Of a DNA stretch of 64,000 nt, positions 1 to 33,807 are shown piece by piece. This DNA comes from Tubulanus polymorphus (taxonomy: Eukaryota > Nemertea > Palaeonemertea > Tubulaniformes > Tubulanidae): the NCBI RefSeq assembly GCF_964204645.1, contig NC_134025.1, positions 12,033,001-12,097,000 on the forward strand, in the 5' to 3' direction. The number at the start of each line of letters is the position of its first letter. Position 1 is the first letter of the stretch. Made by a program: the position numbers and the translations under genes. A model generated the notes under the pieces. It was not told the DNA's origin. It made no database searches and saw only the letters and a program-made list of their open reading frames with translations.

Positions 1-200
1 TTTCATAAAGCCATCCTCCCCTAGCGGTATTCGAACCAGATTATAGAGCCATCCTAGCCTGCTGAGAATCCCCTACAGGTATTCTAACCTGATTTTGGAG
101 CCATCCTGGCCTGGTGAGAATCCGAACCCGAATGTTATGCCATCCTCCCCTGGTGGGATTCGAACCTGATTGTGAGTCGTCCTACTTCGGTGGGATTAGT
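1..200 (-). repeat. Tandem repeat with tRNA B-box-like core
   Basis: Four to five units of about 38-52 bp start with GCCATCCT at 10, 48, 100 and 139, with a weaker one near 177. On the - strand the core reads GGTTCGAATCCCACC, the T-arm/B-box of a tRNA. A related single unit lies near 41120-41160. This is probably a tRNA-derived SINE fragment that was tandemly amplified; the left end is cut by the window. Confidence 0.55.
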
Positions 201-519
201 GTTGGCTGTCGAGGCACATACATGGACTAATTTCTGCTAACTTAGGTTGTTAGCCATTACAACCTATAAAAAGGCCCTGGCTGCCTGGTAAGACCCACTA
301 AGGTTACACTTATTTGCAGTTGGGATGTAAAACAACTTCCAAGGTCACTCGCTCAGCAGTATTGTTATTTAAGCCATCTTTGGCACATTAATAGAATTTT
401 GGTTCGGCCATTAAGAAATAACGAATTGCTTCGTATTCAACAGATTTGTGTAGTAACAATTTGAAAAACCTCTGTTATGTATATCATCTCTTATATTATG
501 TGCAATAAAGACCTAGGAG

Positions 520-796
520 ATTTGAATGACTTGGCCCATGTCTAATTAGAGAGCGTGTTCATACGCAAATCGCTCACTTTCGATTCTAAACAATGCTTGA
601 GCAAAGTGAAGTGAGTCACTTCTGAAACCAGTTGCGATTCACATGTAATGATTTGACCTGTGCTTAAGTTTGGTTCAGACCTAGTCCTACGTTTTTGGCT
701 GGGGCCAAAAAGGTACGACACCATATGGCATCCGTGCGAGTTATAACGGTTCTAATTTGGCACTTTGGGCCAAAAACGCTTGTGCGATCGCAGCTA
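520..796. mobile_element. Degenerate MITE, same family as the copy at 48229
   Basis: Shares TCTAATTAGAGAGCG, ACGCAAATCGCTCAC-like and GACCTAGTCCTACGTTTTTGG-like stretches with 48229-48533, and ends in GTGCGATCGCAGC followed by TA. The left terminus is not clear. Confidence 0.5.
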
Positions 797-890
797 GTCT
801 CTGCAGCAGACTTCACTGTGCACCGGACTAGTGACGGACAATTAAATATGGCCTATGCATTAACTTAAGTTGATTAGATTAGATGTGCGT

Positions 891-1387
891 CTTAGCTTTG
901 TTGATAGTGGGTCAATCTTGACGATGAAACTTGGGTACAACATTAGCGTGTGAGGGTCTAGGGGGCAGTGCTAAGAATGGGCCCAGTGTGCCACCTAGCA
1001 GGAGAACTAGGTACCAAAATCTGTTTTTCAGCTACATCACCCTGAAGATGACTTCATAACTCTGAAATGGGGTCGAAATTCGAAGATTTGTCTCAGACAA
1101 GATTCAGCTATTGCCCCTCTAGGTAAAACATATGCAAAATGCAATGGGAATTCAACTAAAGCATGGTTATTTCAGAGATAGATTTTGAGCAGAGCTTGGG
1201 TCTCTGTGTCTGTCAAACAGCTACTTAGCTTTGTTTATAGTTGGTCGATTTTGATGAAACTTTGATACAATGTTAGTATGGGGGTCTACTTGTGCAGTGC
1301 AAAGAATGGGCCTGGTGCACCACCTAGTGGCAAAACTAGGCACTAAAATCGCTTTTAGTGACATGACCTTGAAGACCGGACACACAA
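891..1387. repeat. Diverged direct repeat, period about 333 bp
   Basis: Two copies of about 165-170 bp start with CTTAGCTTTG at 891 and 1224 and share GATGAAACTT, AAGAATGGGCC, CCACCTAG and AACTAGG in order. No known element recognised. Confidence 0.6.
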
Positions 1388-1817
1388 TGCGATCAAATTG
1401 TAGTTGTGATGCCGTACCCCACTTAGTGTCAGAGAGTTTACGAATCATATGATATCAACAATGCATCCTATTGGTTGATCAAAATCGATCGCTTGGGGCA
1501 TTTCGCCGAGTACGGGCAGGCGAGGGAATTTGCAGCATGAATAATCGGCCGAAAATATCAAACGTTTGATACAGTTGCATCGGCTGACGAAACTGTTGTC
1601 GCCGTGAATGGGCAAACAGCTGAATTTCACAGGCAATTTATGAATTTGCCACCATCAGGCGAAAAAAATACATTCTGGAGAGGCAAACTAAATAACTTCA
1701 CCAGATATTGAATGTTGAATTTCCCAGCTGATATTACATGTCAATAAAAATGTGTGTATGTCACTGAAAGTATGGTGCGTATAGAAATGAATTTGCTGTT
1801 ATTACTTCTATTTCTAG

Positions 1818-14087
<12,270 letters not shown>

Positions 14088-14650
14088 GAATGCAGACAAA
14101 TGTAACATCAATTCAACTTATACTAGAAGTATTAAACAGCAGTAGTGAAACTATCCAACCCGCGGAGTGAGGGAAAGAAGAACTGGATGGTAGCAAGATT
14201 CTATTGAACACAGGCTCCAGGCATAAAAACTACAATTGAATTGATGTAACTCTAGAAATTTCATTTACAGTAGACTATGCCAAAGTCTGTTCTTTTGGAC
14301 TTCAGAAATTTCATTTACAGAAGACTTTGCTGAAGTCTGGTTCTTTTTAGATCATTGAAACTCGAGCATATAGCCAGTCGGAAAGTGTGTCATCGGATCG
14401 GACTTGACCACAGTGTATTGTATTCAGAAACCTATTTCCAATAGGCATCAGTTGTAAAAATCATCTGTAGGAATTGGGGTCGAAACTTGTATACTAACAG
14501 AGTGTGTTTATGAAATTTCTATCATTTGTTTCGATTGCGGTTTTTTGCGTGAAGCTCTACAATATGTCTAAGAGCAACTTGGTGCTTCATAATTGGCTGA
14601 TAATGTATGCGTCGGAATGTTCCTTGCAACCATAGACAACGTGCAATAAA
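14088..14650 (+). terminator. GALNT2 3' UTR with AATAAA at 14645
   Basis: The sequence after the TGA has no coding signal and reaches a canonical AATAAA at 14645-14650, about 560 bases after the stop. It contains a 12-bp inverted repeat (14105-14116 with 14236-14247, ACATCAATTCAA) and a 50-bp tandem duplication (14254-14353). The polyadenylation site is inferred from the hexamer alone. Confidence 0.5.
14254..14353. repeat. 50-bp tandem duplication in GALNT2 3' UTR
   Basis: Two copies start with AGAAATTTCATTTACAG and share AGACT.TGC..AAGTCTG. The AGTAGACT..AAGTCT core resembles ends of the MITE at 43490-43654. Confidence 0.6.
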
Positions 14651-15103
14651 AGGTATATATGAACAGTGACACATTATTGGTAATTGTATATGTACAATGC
14701 TTTTTAGACGTATTCCTAATTTTTAAACAAAATCTAGCATTTTAGCTATGACCATCCCACCTGTCGACTAAATATAAACGGTAGGCAAGACTTTAGTAGG
14801 TATGCTAGTGCTAATGTTTACTCCATACCGGAAACACTAAACTAGATTTCCTGAATACAGTAAACTATGTGTATATCATATCACTTAGGATGGCAAAATA
14901 TCTTTGAGATATATTATGTTGAAACTTGCATTCCGTTGATGGAGATTTTAGTGATTTTACTATATACCAACGCACCGATATTTCGATCACTGAGTTCCGC
15001 TATTGTTAAACTGGCTTGTATTGACTGTTCACTGCTGGAAAATGATTGATGATTGAAAGAATGATAGATGAATAACAGTGAGAACACTGTCTGGTTAGGT
15101 TAC

Positions 15104-15292
15104 CTTTTTTCGGGTAGAAGAACAGCTGGGATCGTGGTTTCCAATTAAGGTGTTCGCTGGGCTTGAGAGTATATACCTGGTTTATCTCAGTGAATGATTC
15201 AAGAATTCTGAAACTGTTCCCATGCTCTGTTATCGTTTTGACCAGAGGACTGGCAATATCTGATATGACTGGTCTTTTCTGCAGCACATCAC
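15104..15292 (-). other. Orphan exon-like segment, unknown product
   Basis: On the - strand an AG precedes 15292 and a GTAACC donor follows 15104. The 189-base segment is open and encodes a peptide with ordinary composition (for example VISDIASPLVKTITEHGNSF and LNWKPRSQLFFYPKK). It lies between the convergent GALNT2 and PCNX4 genes. I do not recognise it; it could be an exon of an unassembled gene, a relic exon, or chance. Confidence 0.25.
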
Positions 15293-16672
15293 CTTTTAAA
15301 ATTATGATATATACATAGTTTACAATACAAAAATTGGAAATATACCAGTCTTTAGAGGTCATTGCATTTGAAAATAGTGACATTATCTGCTGTTTTGTCA
15401 ACTTTGATTTCATTTATGTAGACACTGTAAATTCTTAATCATAATTATACAGTATCACTACTTGTCCTTCATGGGAATGTTGTCTTCCATTTTACGATCT
15501 ATTGTTGATACGCATGTTTGTTTGTGTGTGTGTGTATGTAAAGGGAGACTTGAAAAATGATTAATTTTCTATGCAATTAGTTTTCATTGTCGCCTTCTAT
15601 GTATGTTGATGTCAATTTTGTACTGTTTAAAACAAAGGTTTAAATCATTGTGGCCTTGTTTCAATTGCGTTTTGGTTCAGATACGGCCAGTCTTGTGCCA
15701 TGGACACACAGGCAACATAGCCACTAAATGAATATTCAATTTCCGGTCAGTTTTGTTCCAGCTTGGTTACTACTTGATAAACGATGGTGTGGGATGATGT
15801 TTTTCGTACTGGGACTATGGTATGTTATCACGTTTTTGCTACACCATTGCTATTAGCAGTTTAAGATTTTGGCCTATGGAAAAGATAGGCTTATTGGCTG
15901 GTTGGTTTGGACCATCAATCATTGACTTATCGACTCAGGGTTCATGATGGTGGTGGGAGAGTTTCTTGGTCAAATTTTGTTCGTTCTCTCCTTCATTATT
16001 AGTAGTACTTACCAGAAATAGGTGTTCAAATGATCAGAGTGAATGCCGGGCAACTAAACTGAGTCTTTGATATTCTTTTCCATTTTACATTGTATTGAAG
16101 TCTTTGAAGTTGAATAGAGAACGTAACTCACTCCAATTGAATGAAATTATTAAATGTTAGTCAATGTAATTGAAATAGACATTAAACGCATGGCCAACTA
16201 CAAGATAACTCATAAGTAGCAACTGGAAGAGTGATTATGACAGTGAACACATTCATTTCAGTTAGAAAATCTTTTCTGATGTTTGGTTCTTGAAAGCTGG
16301 AAATTGGGGTCAGAAAATATTTTAAGAATTACGTTTGTAGTATAAGTTGAGCAATAATGATTTTAACTTCTATTCAAAACAGTTATATATTAGTGGGCCA
16401 ATATAATCTGTGACGCATTGTTTTACATGTATTACCATTTAGTTCAGTACTGAAGAAAGTCAGTTTGAAAATTAGTTTACCTGTACTCACTTGTAAATGT
16501 TAGTTATCAACTATGGTGCTAAATGATATAAATGTTAATCAAGTATAATTGATGAATATGTGCGTGTGAAAAGAGATAATTGTTGATGATTGTAGAAATA
16601 GTAATTGTAATGGATTACATTGTAAAGGGTTCGTGCAGTCATTGTAAACCTGATAAAGTCCAGAATACTCTT

Positions 16673-16936
16673 CTGGGCCCAGTTGCTTAGTCGTGGCTTA
16701 GACTTAAGACCAATTTAAGACCGTCTTAGTTCTATAACCAATCTAACATCTTCAGACCAGTCTTAAAATTTAAGACCATTTTTGGACTTAGTCTCAACAG
16801 TTGCACAGTCGTGACTTAAGTCCAATAGTGGTCCTCAATCTTAAGACTGGTCTTAAGTTGTAAAGATTGGCTATAGAACTAAGTTGGTCTTAGCCAGGTC
16901 TTAAGTCTAAGCCATGACTATGCAACCGGTCCCTGG
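16673..16936. mobile_element. Long-hairpin MITE, about 264 bp
   Basis: Nearly the whole element is an imperfect inverted repeat: the left arm GTTGCTTAGTCGTGGCTTAG and right-arm complement GTTGCATAGTCATGGCTTAG are followed by matching ACTTAAGACC and TTAGTTCTATAACCAATCT. Arms are about 100 bp. The outer GG.CC.GTTGC resembles the MITE at 10273. Confidence 0.8.
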
Positions 16937-17581
16937 ATTGTTTGAAGTTCTGGAATAGGATAGTAGCATCCATCGACTTCATTCAGGAAACACTATTCTC
17001 AACCTCGAAGCTGGAATAGCTGCCTGATAATCATAGCTTGGTTGAACTGCCAACGGTCCCTGAAAATGGTTTGCTATCTTTCATGGGATTGTAGATAAAT
17101 TCTGGCCAGAGCCCTGAAATTTCTGTTATGTGTAAATATTCTTTTTTTCTTCTACATCCAATTGGCAGCTCAGCATAGGTGTGGAATTTCATAGGTTAAG
17201 AAATTTTTTTGAACTAAATGCAAGGCTAGTATGATTGCCTGCTCATACTGATTGGGTAATTTATAGTAAATTTCGTAAGGTTCACTGAATTGAAGATGTG
17301 TATTCATCCCATTTCATAGGAATCAACGGTTAAAAATGAAATCCTATGTTACAGCTACCGATGTCGTGGAATAGTTGTGGATTTTTTCAATTAGGAGAAA
17401 TGATTTGCATGAACCCTGCTATTAGACAAAATGCTACCAGTGGATGATGTAAATTTTAATGAAAACATATTGTATAAATTGGTTAACCGCTGTCTAAACT
17501 AGTTGTGTAGTTCATCAGGCAAAATCTCTTGTGATAAAATTCATATTGCATGACCATATGTATGAACACATATTGTATGTA

Positions 17582-18062
17582 CTGTTAACCTCGCCTAACT
17601 CTGACAAAACCGAACTCATTTTCTAACAACCTAACCTATTTTCCGATCTAAACACAGTTCTTTTGCTTAACTCGGATGATTTAAGTTCCCAGTTTGTCTC
17701 AAGCAAAGTATACTGTAAACGGCATCTGTAAATTGAACTCAGTTTGCTGTTTGAGCATCTGATCATCGGTGGCTGTGAAATCGAACTGTAGGTATCCTTT
17801 AAACAAAAAGTTGATAATTTTGAAAATTTCCTGGCTTCGATCATTTGTTTTAAGTCCGGAAATTCCTCTGTAACTTTGTGTACTTAAGAAAGACACAGTC
17901 TGGTGTTAATGAAATGCCTTGTATCTACAGTAAACTTCATCTTGCTCGGATATGGCCTACTCAAAACAAAAACGAAATCATTTTTCCGACTTCTAATGTA
18001 TTTTCCTTCACTTGGACCAATTTCGCTCGTTCCAGTTTGTCCGATTCAGGCGAGCTTTACTG
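17582..18062. mobile_element. 481-bp pogo/Tc1-like MITE with TA duplication
   Basis: The left end CTGTTAACCTCGCCTAACTC and the reverse complement of the right end CAGTAAAGCTCGCCTGAATC match in CTCGCCT and the following GACAAAC/A region. TA flanks both ends (17580-17581 and 18063-18064). Confidence 0.6.
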
Positions 18063-20841
18063 TACTGTAATCTAGAGTTCTTGCAGCCACATGTTTTTTT
18101 TCACGTGACTACTCCATATTGGTTGGCAAACACAATAAGTGATTTACATAGCAGATCCCAGTAGTCTATGTCCATATTCACTTGATGACATGGTATGGTC
18201 ATCTGAGCTATCGCTGACATAATTGTATTTAAATAACGGCTTGATAAAATTCAGTACATGTAAATCCAGAAATTCTGCAGTGGTTTTTGCATTGGCATGA
18301 ATGACATGGTTTGCCAACCAACGTGGTGTTGTAAACAAACAATTTTGTGAGTGCAACACAGCTATACCTTGTTCAAATGACATCAATACTGCAATAAATT
18401 CAGATACCACCGGTACATGTATGTATAACCATTATCTAAAATGATTTACCCATGTTTTGACTTTTTGGATATAGCAAACACATTTCTGGGTACTAGAAGT
18501 TTGTAGAGAAATGAAGGTTTCACTTACCTCCATTTCCAATAATTAAAAAAACCCGTTATTTTGAAGTTTCTTAAGTAGGTTAACTGTTGTTTCCGTTTGA
18601 GTCTGTTATTTTATAAGCGATAGATATACATACTCCGTTTTATACCGGATGCATTTGTATCATGTATACCGATAATGATGAAAACATTTTCAAATGAGAA
18701 TATATGATGATATATAATAGTGGCCATTTTGTTGCATTCTTTTTTTTCGGTTGATTTCATTCACAGAGAGAAGTAATGACTGTTCAATCAGATATCGATT
18801 TGCTGGACTACGCCTCACACGTTCATGATTGTATAGTCTAGTGATGAAAAGTTTGGCATCTGAAGTATTGTCGAGGTAAAATAGAATTACTACATGAATA
18901 CATGTAACGTAATATCATACTCAATATTTTCCGATACGTTTAACTCGGAATATGAATAAGCCAGACTAATAATTATAGTCCAGAGTGATCCACCTTATGT
19001 GTACTTTACTGCAATGAGTGATTTAGGATATCTAAATGGTTCATTATATCTACCTACTACACAAACATTGTACCAAAATCTTTTGCAGAGAATATCTCAT
19101 TGCTTCCCCACAATAGACAAGTCTCAAATTCATGCTTTTATTATCGTGAAGCGAGCTTCTTTCTCTGAAAACTGGTTTTCATATGAGATTTGTCTACAAG
19201 AGATTTGAATACACATCTTTTCAGTAGATCGTCGACGTAACACTGTCAATCACCACAAATCTTCTGGTAAATGGGATGTCATAGAGATGTCAAATCGCAT
19301 GATGAAATCAATGAAACTGATGTTTTTCATATTAATCGGAGGCACATTTAATTGTGGTATCTATGAGCCATAATTCATCTTTCTAGAACACTGTACATCT
19401 AAGTGAGCAGAAACACACAGAAATACAACATTCTATGCATTGAAAAACAAAACATAACTACCGGTATGGGAAGGGGTGGGGGATTTGCTATTGGTATATT
19501 TAGCAAACACCCAACTGACTACCAGATACTAAAGGGTTCCCGGGGAATAAGAAATATCATTTTAGATTCACATCAAGGCCATAAACAGGAAATTTGTCCA
19601 GGGTTGCTGCTTAAAATTAATACAAAGCACTGGTTAGTCATCTACGAATGCTTTCTTGGAAGTTCTTGCAAAAATAGATTGATTCCAAAGAAGAAATTTT
19701 TTTCAAGATTAAGGTGCTATTTATTTACAAAAATAAACAAATGTTTGCTACATTTTTCGCAACATGCGCACTACACAAATAAGGGCATCATTATATCTTT
19801 GTTCATACAAAAAAGCATACGTTCAATTATAGATTTTCTTTCGCAAACGCACTGCAAAAAAACAGCTCGAATCGACTCAAAAAGCTACAAAAACATTACT
19901 TTTATGGGTATTCAATGACACGCCAGTCAATGCTTACAAAAAATTAAAATGTGAGTATATCATTTTGTTAAAAACAAAATTACACGACTCTTTGCAAATC
20001 ATATCTTAAAATGATAAATAGTCTCGTTAAGTATAAGCAAAAATACATAAAGATTGATTTTTAAGCCATAGTGTAAAAAAGCCTGTACAGTTGAACCCTG
20101 ACAAACTTACCAATTATTCAAATCCATTTGTATCATCAAAATGACCTGAGATGTAAAGGTTGCACACGCGGTTTACTCTTCTCAATGGGGCCTACCGCAA
20201 TGGGGGCCTTTCATACATTAAAAGTGGTTGGCACCTCTTTACGGTATGCAGTATTCACATAGTCATGTGCTTCAACTGAGCTACCGTGACAGTATACACA
20301 TTCTACTTGCTGTTATGTGTTTAAGTCACTATCGCCACAGTCTATTGGGCACCACATTGTTTTCAACTAACCGAATAGCAGTCACATCAGTTCGAGCAGA
20401 TCACTATTGGCGTTTAAAAAAATCTCCTGCTTATCGACTGGTTGAAGCTGTTAGATCAGGGTTTTCACCGTACGGTATTACACACAAATAACTGTGTTCA
20501 ACTGTGTACAATTCCGCAGTCGTGGGATGAATTCAAGTTATTTTCAAATTAAACCCATTACTATTGATCTGGGGCAAGACACGCGATGATCGATATCTCA
20601 AAATAATAAGACACTACTACACATGATTACACGTGTATAACACGTTTATATGCGGATGATATGTCATTTAAGTCATAAGATCTTCTGAAAGCCCAAGCTT
20701 CATCAAATATACTGATTTGATTGATGTAGTCCCAGTGATGGTGTACTGTATAAGTATCTAGATCGCTTGCTCAACCTTGGCCTGCCAGATGTTACGATCA
20801 GAAATTTTGCCACAAGTAGCCAAAATTTCTGTAGGGACCAA

Positions 20842-20851
20842 TTTATTTATT
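20842..20851 (-). terminator. Candidate PCNX4 polyadenylation signal
   Basis: Two overlapping AATAAA hexamers on the - strand (TTTATTTATT on +), about 640 bases past the PCNX4 stop. No nearer AATAAA was found by eye. AT-rich sequence makes chance hexamers common. Confidence 0.3.
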
Positions 20852-21487
20852 GATCACCTCAGAAACCTCTGTAACTTGCGGTCACCGATTGTCAGTTATT
20901 CCACGTATCTAAGGGTTCAGTTGATCAATTTTTTAAGAAGCGAGTTAAGTCATGGTTATTCCCTAGAGCTTTAGAAGTCTTTTAAAGAGACAGCACAGCG
21001 TGGGAAATATTTCGGAATATTAGAAACTATCATTTTTACAACTGTGTTGCTTCATCATTTGATAGCCTCGATGACACCTAAATTCAAAGCCTTTTGAACA
21101 ACTTTTCGAATATTTCTTCCAAGTATTTTGAAAAAAGTAGAATTTTCTATTATTCTTTGATTCAAAGACATTTTTAAGCAAATTCAGCCTTACACACTGA
21201 TGAAAATGCTATTTTGACCAAGATCCGTATTGAAGGTTAGTACATGTACTTGTATCTATACATGTAGTGATTACTTGCAGGGCTTGGATCTAGTTGCTGT
21301 GCTCAAGCGATTAACCACACAAGTTCACAATCGAATATGTATATATAAGGTTATATCAAAAGCTGAAAAATTTATACGGATATTTTCTACAACATCAACT
21401 CTACGTGAACAACTAATGATCAAAGGTGGAGAATATACGACGTTAAGCGCATTTTTGGTACAGTATTTTTGTTGTGTTGTTCATTCG

Positions 21488-31411
<9,924 letters not shown>

Positions 31412-31570
31412 GGTGTAAATGTCACCTGATAGCGTATAGTGACGTCTGTTCTTCATCCAAACCAATGTGTTTTGGTCTCGCACGACGTGTGGTCCGCGCA
31501 GAATTCCGTGGTCCGGGCGATACGGAAATTAATGCGTGTGCGCAAACAAATGCGTGGCGTGTGCGCAAGC
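31412..31570 (-). other. PCNX4 5' UTR segment of exon 2 (inferred)
   Basis: On the - strand a polypyrimidine tract and AG precede base 31570, and the sequence then runs without interruption into the start codon at 31411. This suggests coding exon 1 is really the second exon of the mRNA. The segment holds an in-frame stop upstream and an alternative in-frame ATG at 31456. Confidence 0.4.
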
Positions 31571-33796
31571 CTGAAATACAATGAGAACATTCATTCGGTA
31601 AAAGAATAGGTAATCAGTACACAATCAGCACTGTTTAAGCAGTAACAACCTCTCAAAAATGATAAGAGAACGGGTAGGCCTAATCTAAAATCTCTTATCC
31701 AGTATTGAAAAATTCATAGCCTATTTGGTTTTCAGGATATTTCATACAGGAAATTCTCGTCCCGCATTTTGGAATTCAGGAAGTCATTATCTGGTAGTCA
31801 AGTGTTCAAAAATTTGGACGAACTCAGACTTTCTATCATATAGACAATCATAGGCCTATTGCAATGCGTAGGAAAAAATGGCCAAGGTATTTGCCTAGGA
31901 AAAAATGGCCAAGGAAAAAATGGTCACGGAAAAAAGGGCAAGGAAAATTTATGAGAACTACTGACAATTTTAATAAACATTAAGCTTTCGATTTAATGAC
32001 ATCATTTATTTTTCATGGGGCAAAAAAATATTAAAATCAGGATAATGAGTTCAGAAATTTGATGAACTTACATTTTATTTCATTAGATATAATGAATATA
32101 CCAGAACTATCATGAAAGAACTATCATGCAAGTGGGCAATGGATAAACTTTATAGTGATAAACTTAAACTTAATAAATTAACTAAACAAATATTTCAAAA
32201 TATCTAAGTAAGCTATTAGGGCACAGACTGTCTTAAATCATCAAAGGTAAATGCATTGAAATTGTGTGGTAATTTATATAGCAAACTGGTGTAGTATCTG
32301 ATAACCTCGAAGTGAGATATGCTCATCATAAATTTACCTAAACTAATCCAGGAATAGGTCTAATAATCTCAAAAAGTGACATGTCAAAACATCAATTTCT
32401 TGTAAGTCAATGAAATGATGGTTAGTTTTCTATTTAATCTTCCTTGGCCTTTTTTTCCGTGGCCATTTTTTCTTAGGCAAATACTTTGGCCATTCTTTCC
32501 TTAGCCATTTTTTCCTTGGCCATTTTTTCCGTTCACCATTGCAATGCTAGACCTAAATATAGTGATGTGGCTGCGGCAAAGTCATAAGCCTTACCAGCAG
32601 ACTGTGAATGGTTTGTTTTAAAGATGATTGGATATTTTCGGGAACCCCATCCGAAGTAAACAGCTTACCAACAATTAGTTGGTAACTAATGTCACTCATA
32701 TGTATACCGGTAGGTATCTAGGCTATAGACTTTTATCGTAGTGTTTTTATGGTGGGTTTTGCAACCAAACCACATACTGATTAATCTGTTACTGACAGTC
32801 TATGGTCTAGCCTTCTTCTGAGGTTCAAGGATTGGACGACAGATGAAGGCTAGACGTCACTTTCTTTGGATTTCATCAGGCAGAGATCGGGATCATGGGC
32901 ACCACCGCCACAGCAGGCCGTAGCAGCATGCAGCGCAGGGCTAGTTTTCAATCATCCACCAAGAAAGCCTACAATACTTTACTTGTCTTAGGCCTATATA
33001 AAATGGGGGATATTGAATAATTTATAAGCTACTAATCACCCCAACAAACTTTATACACGAGCTCCTTTGACCGGGATAAGGATTTTTTTCTAAAACTAAG
33101 TTTTGCAGCAAATGCCCAAAAAAGTGCCAGTGATGTGTCGTGTGTGGAGTGGATCGTCGATGATGTGCGAGTGTTGTTAAATGTTTTATTAAAAGGAAAA
33201 AAAGCAAGGTAAGATTCAAGAATAGGGTACTAGGTTGTTAATCGCACCAAAAGCAATCACTTACAGCAGATATCGCTTCTAGAATGCGTAGAACTTCGCC
33301 ATTTGTGGTGAATGTGAGGCGCAGAAAATATTTTAATAGCAAAATTTTCTCAATACCACAAAAAGACAGTGGTTGCCAATATCAATATATCAATCAGAGC
33401 TGACGTCATTCTATTAGGTTCGAATCCTGAATAACTTTCTTTAAGATTAGTTCTTGAAATTGAAATTAACCGAATTGCTCTTTGAAATTAGATGCTCACA
33501 GCTCAAATTATAATATTAATTGAAAAAAATGTATATAACGTTAGTAGGGCATAGTTTTAAAATTAGGCTTATCAATTGGACTTAGGACAAAGGGTCGAAT
33601 CCCGAATATACATTTTTCAGGAATAAGAAGCAGTAGGATTTATTTAAAGAGAAATACAAATCTGACGATCATACCAAACTGGCAACAATATTTCAGGATT
33701 ATTCTATGAATTAAAAAACATGTTTGAATAGGCATACCCTGGCCTATCAACAATGCGACTGACCCGGGAGACCCGAGACCGACCCAATAAATCAAC
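31571..33796. other. Divergent PCNX4-MED17 intergenic region
   Basis: It should hold both promoters. The only defined feature is the foldback element at 31869-32537. No TATA box or gene was recognised, and the small open frames on either strand look like chance. Confidence 0.5.
31859..32547. mobile_element. Foldback element with GGCCAAGGAAAAAAT subrepeats and 10-bp target duplication
   Basis: The body (31869-32537) has terminal arms of about 70-90 bp built from repeated GGCCAAGGAAAAAATGG units in inverted orientation. ATTGCAATGC directly flanks both sides (31859-31868 and 32538-32547). A duplication of 9-11 bp is typical of Mutator-type transposons, so a MULE-derived element is possible. Confidence 0.75.
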
Positions 33797-33807
33797 AATA
33801 TGGCGGC
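33797..33807 (+). promoter_or_regulatory. YY1-type motif overlapping MED17 start codon
   Basis: AATATGGCGGC matches the AANATGGCGGC form of the YY1 consensus, with its ATG being the MED17 start codon. Such sites just downstream of the transcription start are known in animal housekeeping genes. Function here is inferred from the match only. Confidence 0.35.

Larger units (their letters stand above)
1..1817. other. GALNT2 intron sequence at left edge, repeat-rich
   Basis: No exon was found here. It holds the tRNA-like tandem repeat (1-200), a degenerate copy of the 48.2-kb MITE family (about 520-796), and a diverged 333-bp-period direct repeat (891-1062 and 1224-1387). Confidence 0.6.
14651..20841. 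other. Intergenic region between convergent GALNT2 and PCNX4
   Basis: No conserved gene recognised. It contains the orphan exon-like segment at 15104-15292, two MITEs (16673-16936 and 17582-18062), and a 171-codon open frame at 19403-19918 of Lys/Ile/Asn-rich, probably non-coding sequence. Its right part may be PCNX4 3' UTR. Confidence 0.5.

Noticed and set aside
19403-19918. 171-codon + strand open frame
   Set aside because: Lys/Ile/Asn-rich, no domain, no splice context and possibly PCNX4 3' UTR on the other strand; kept only as a note in the intergenic entry.
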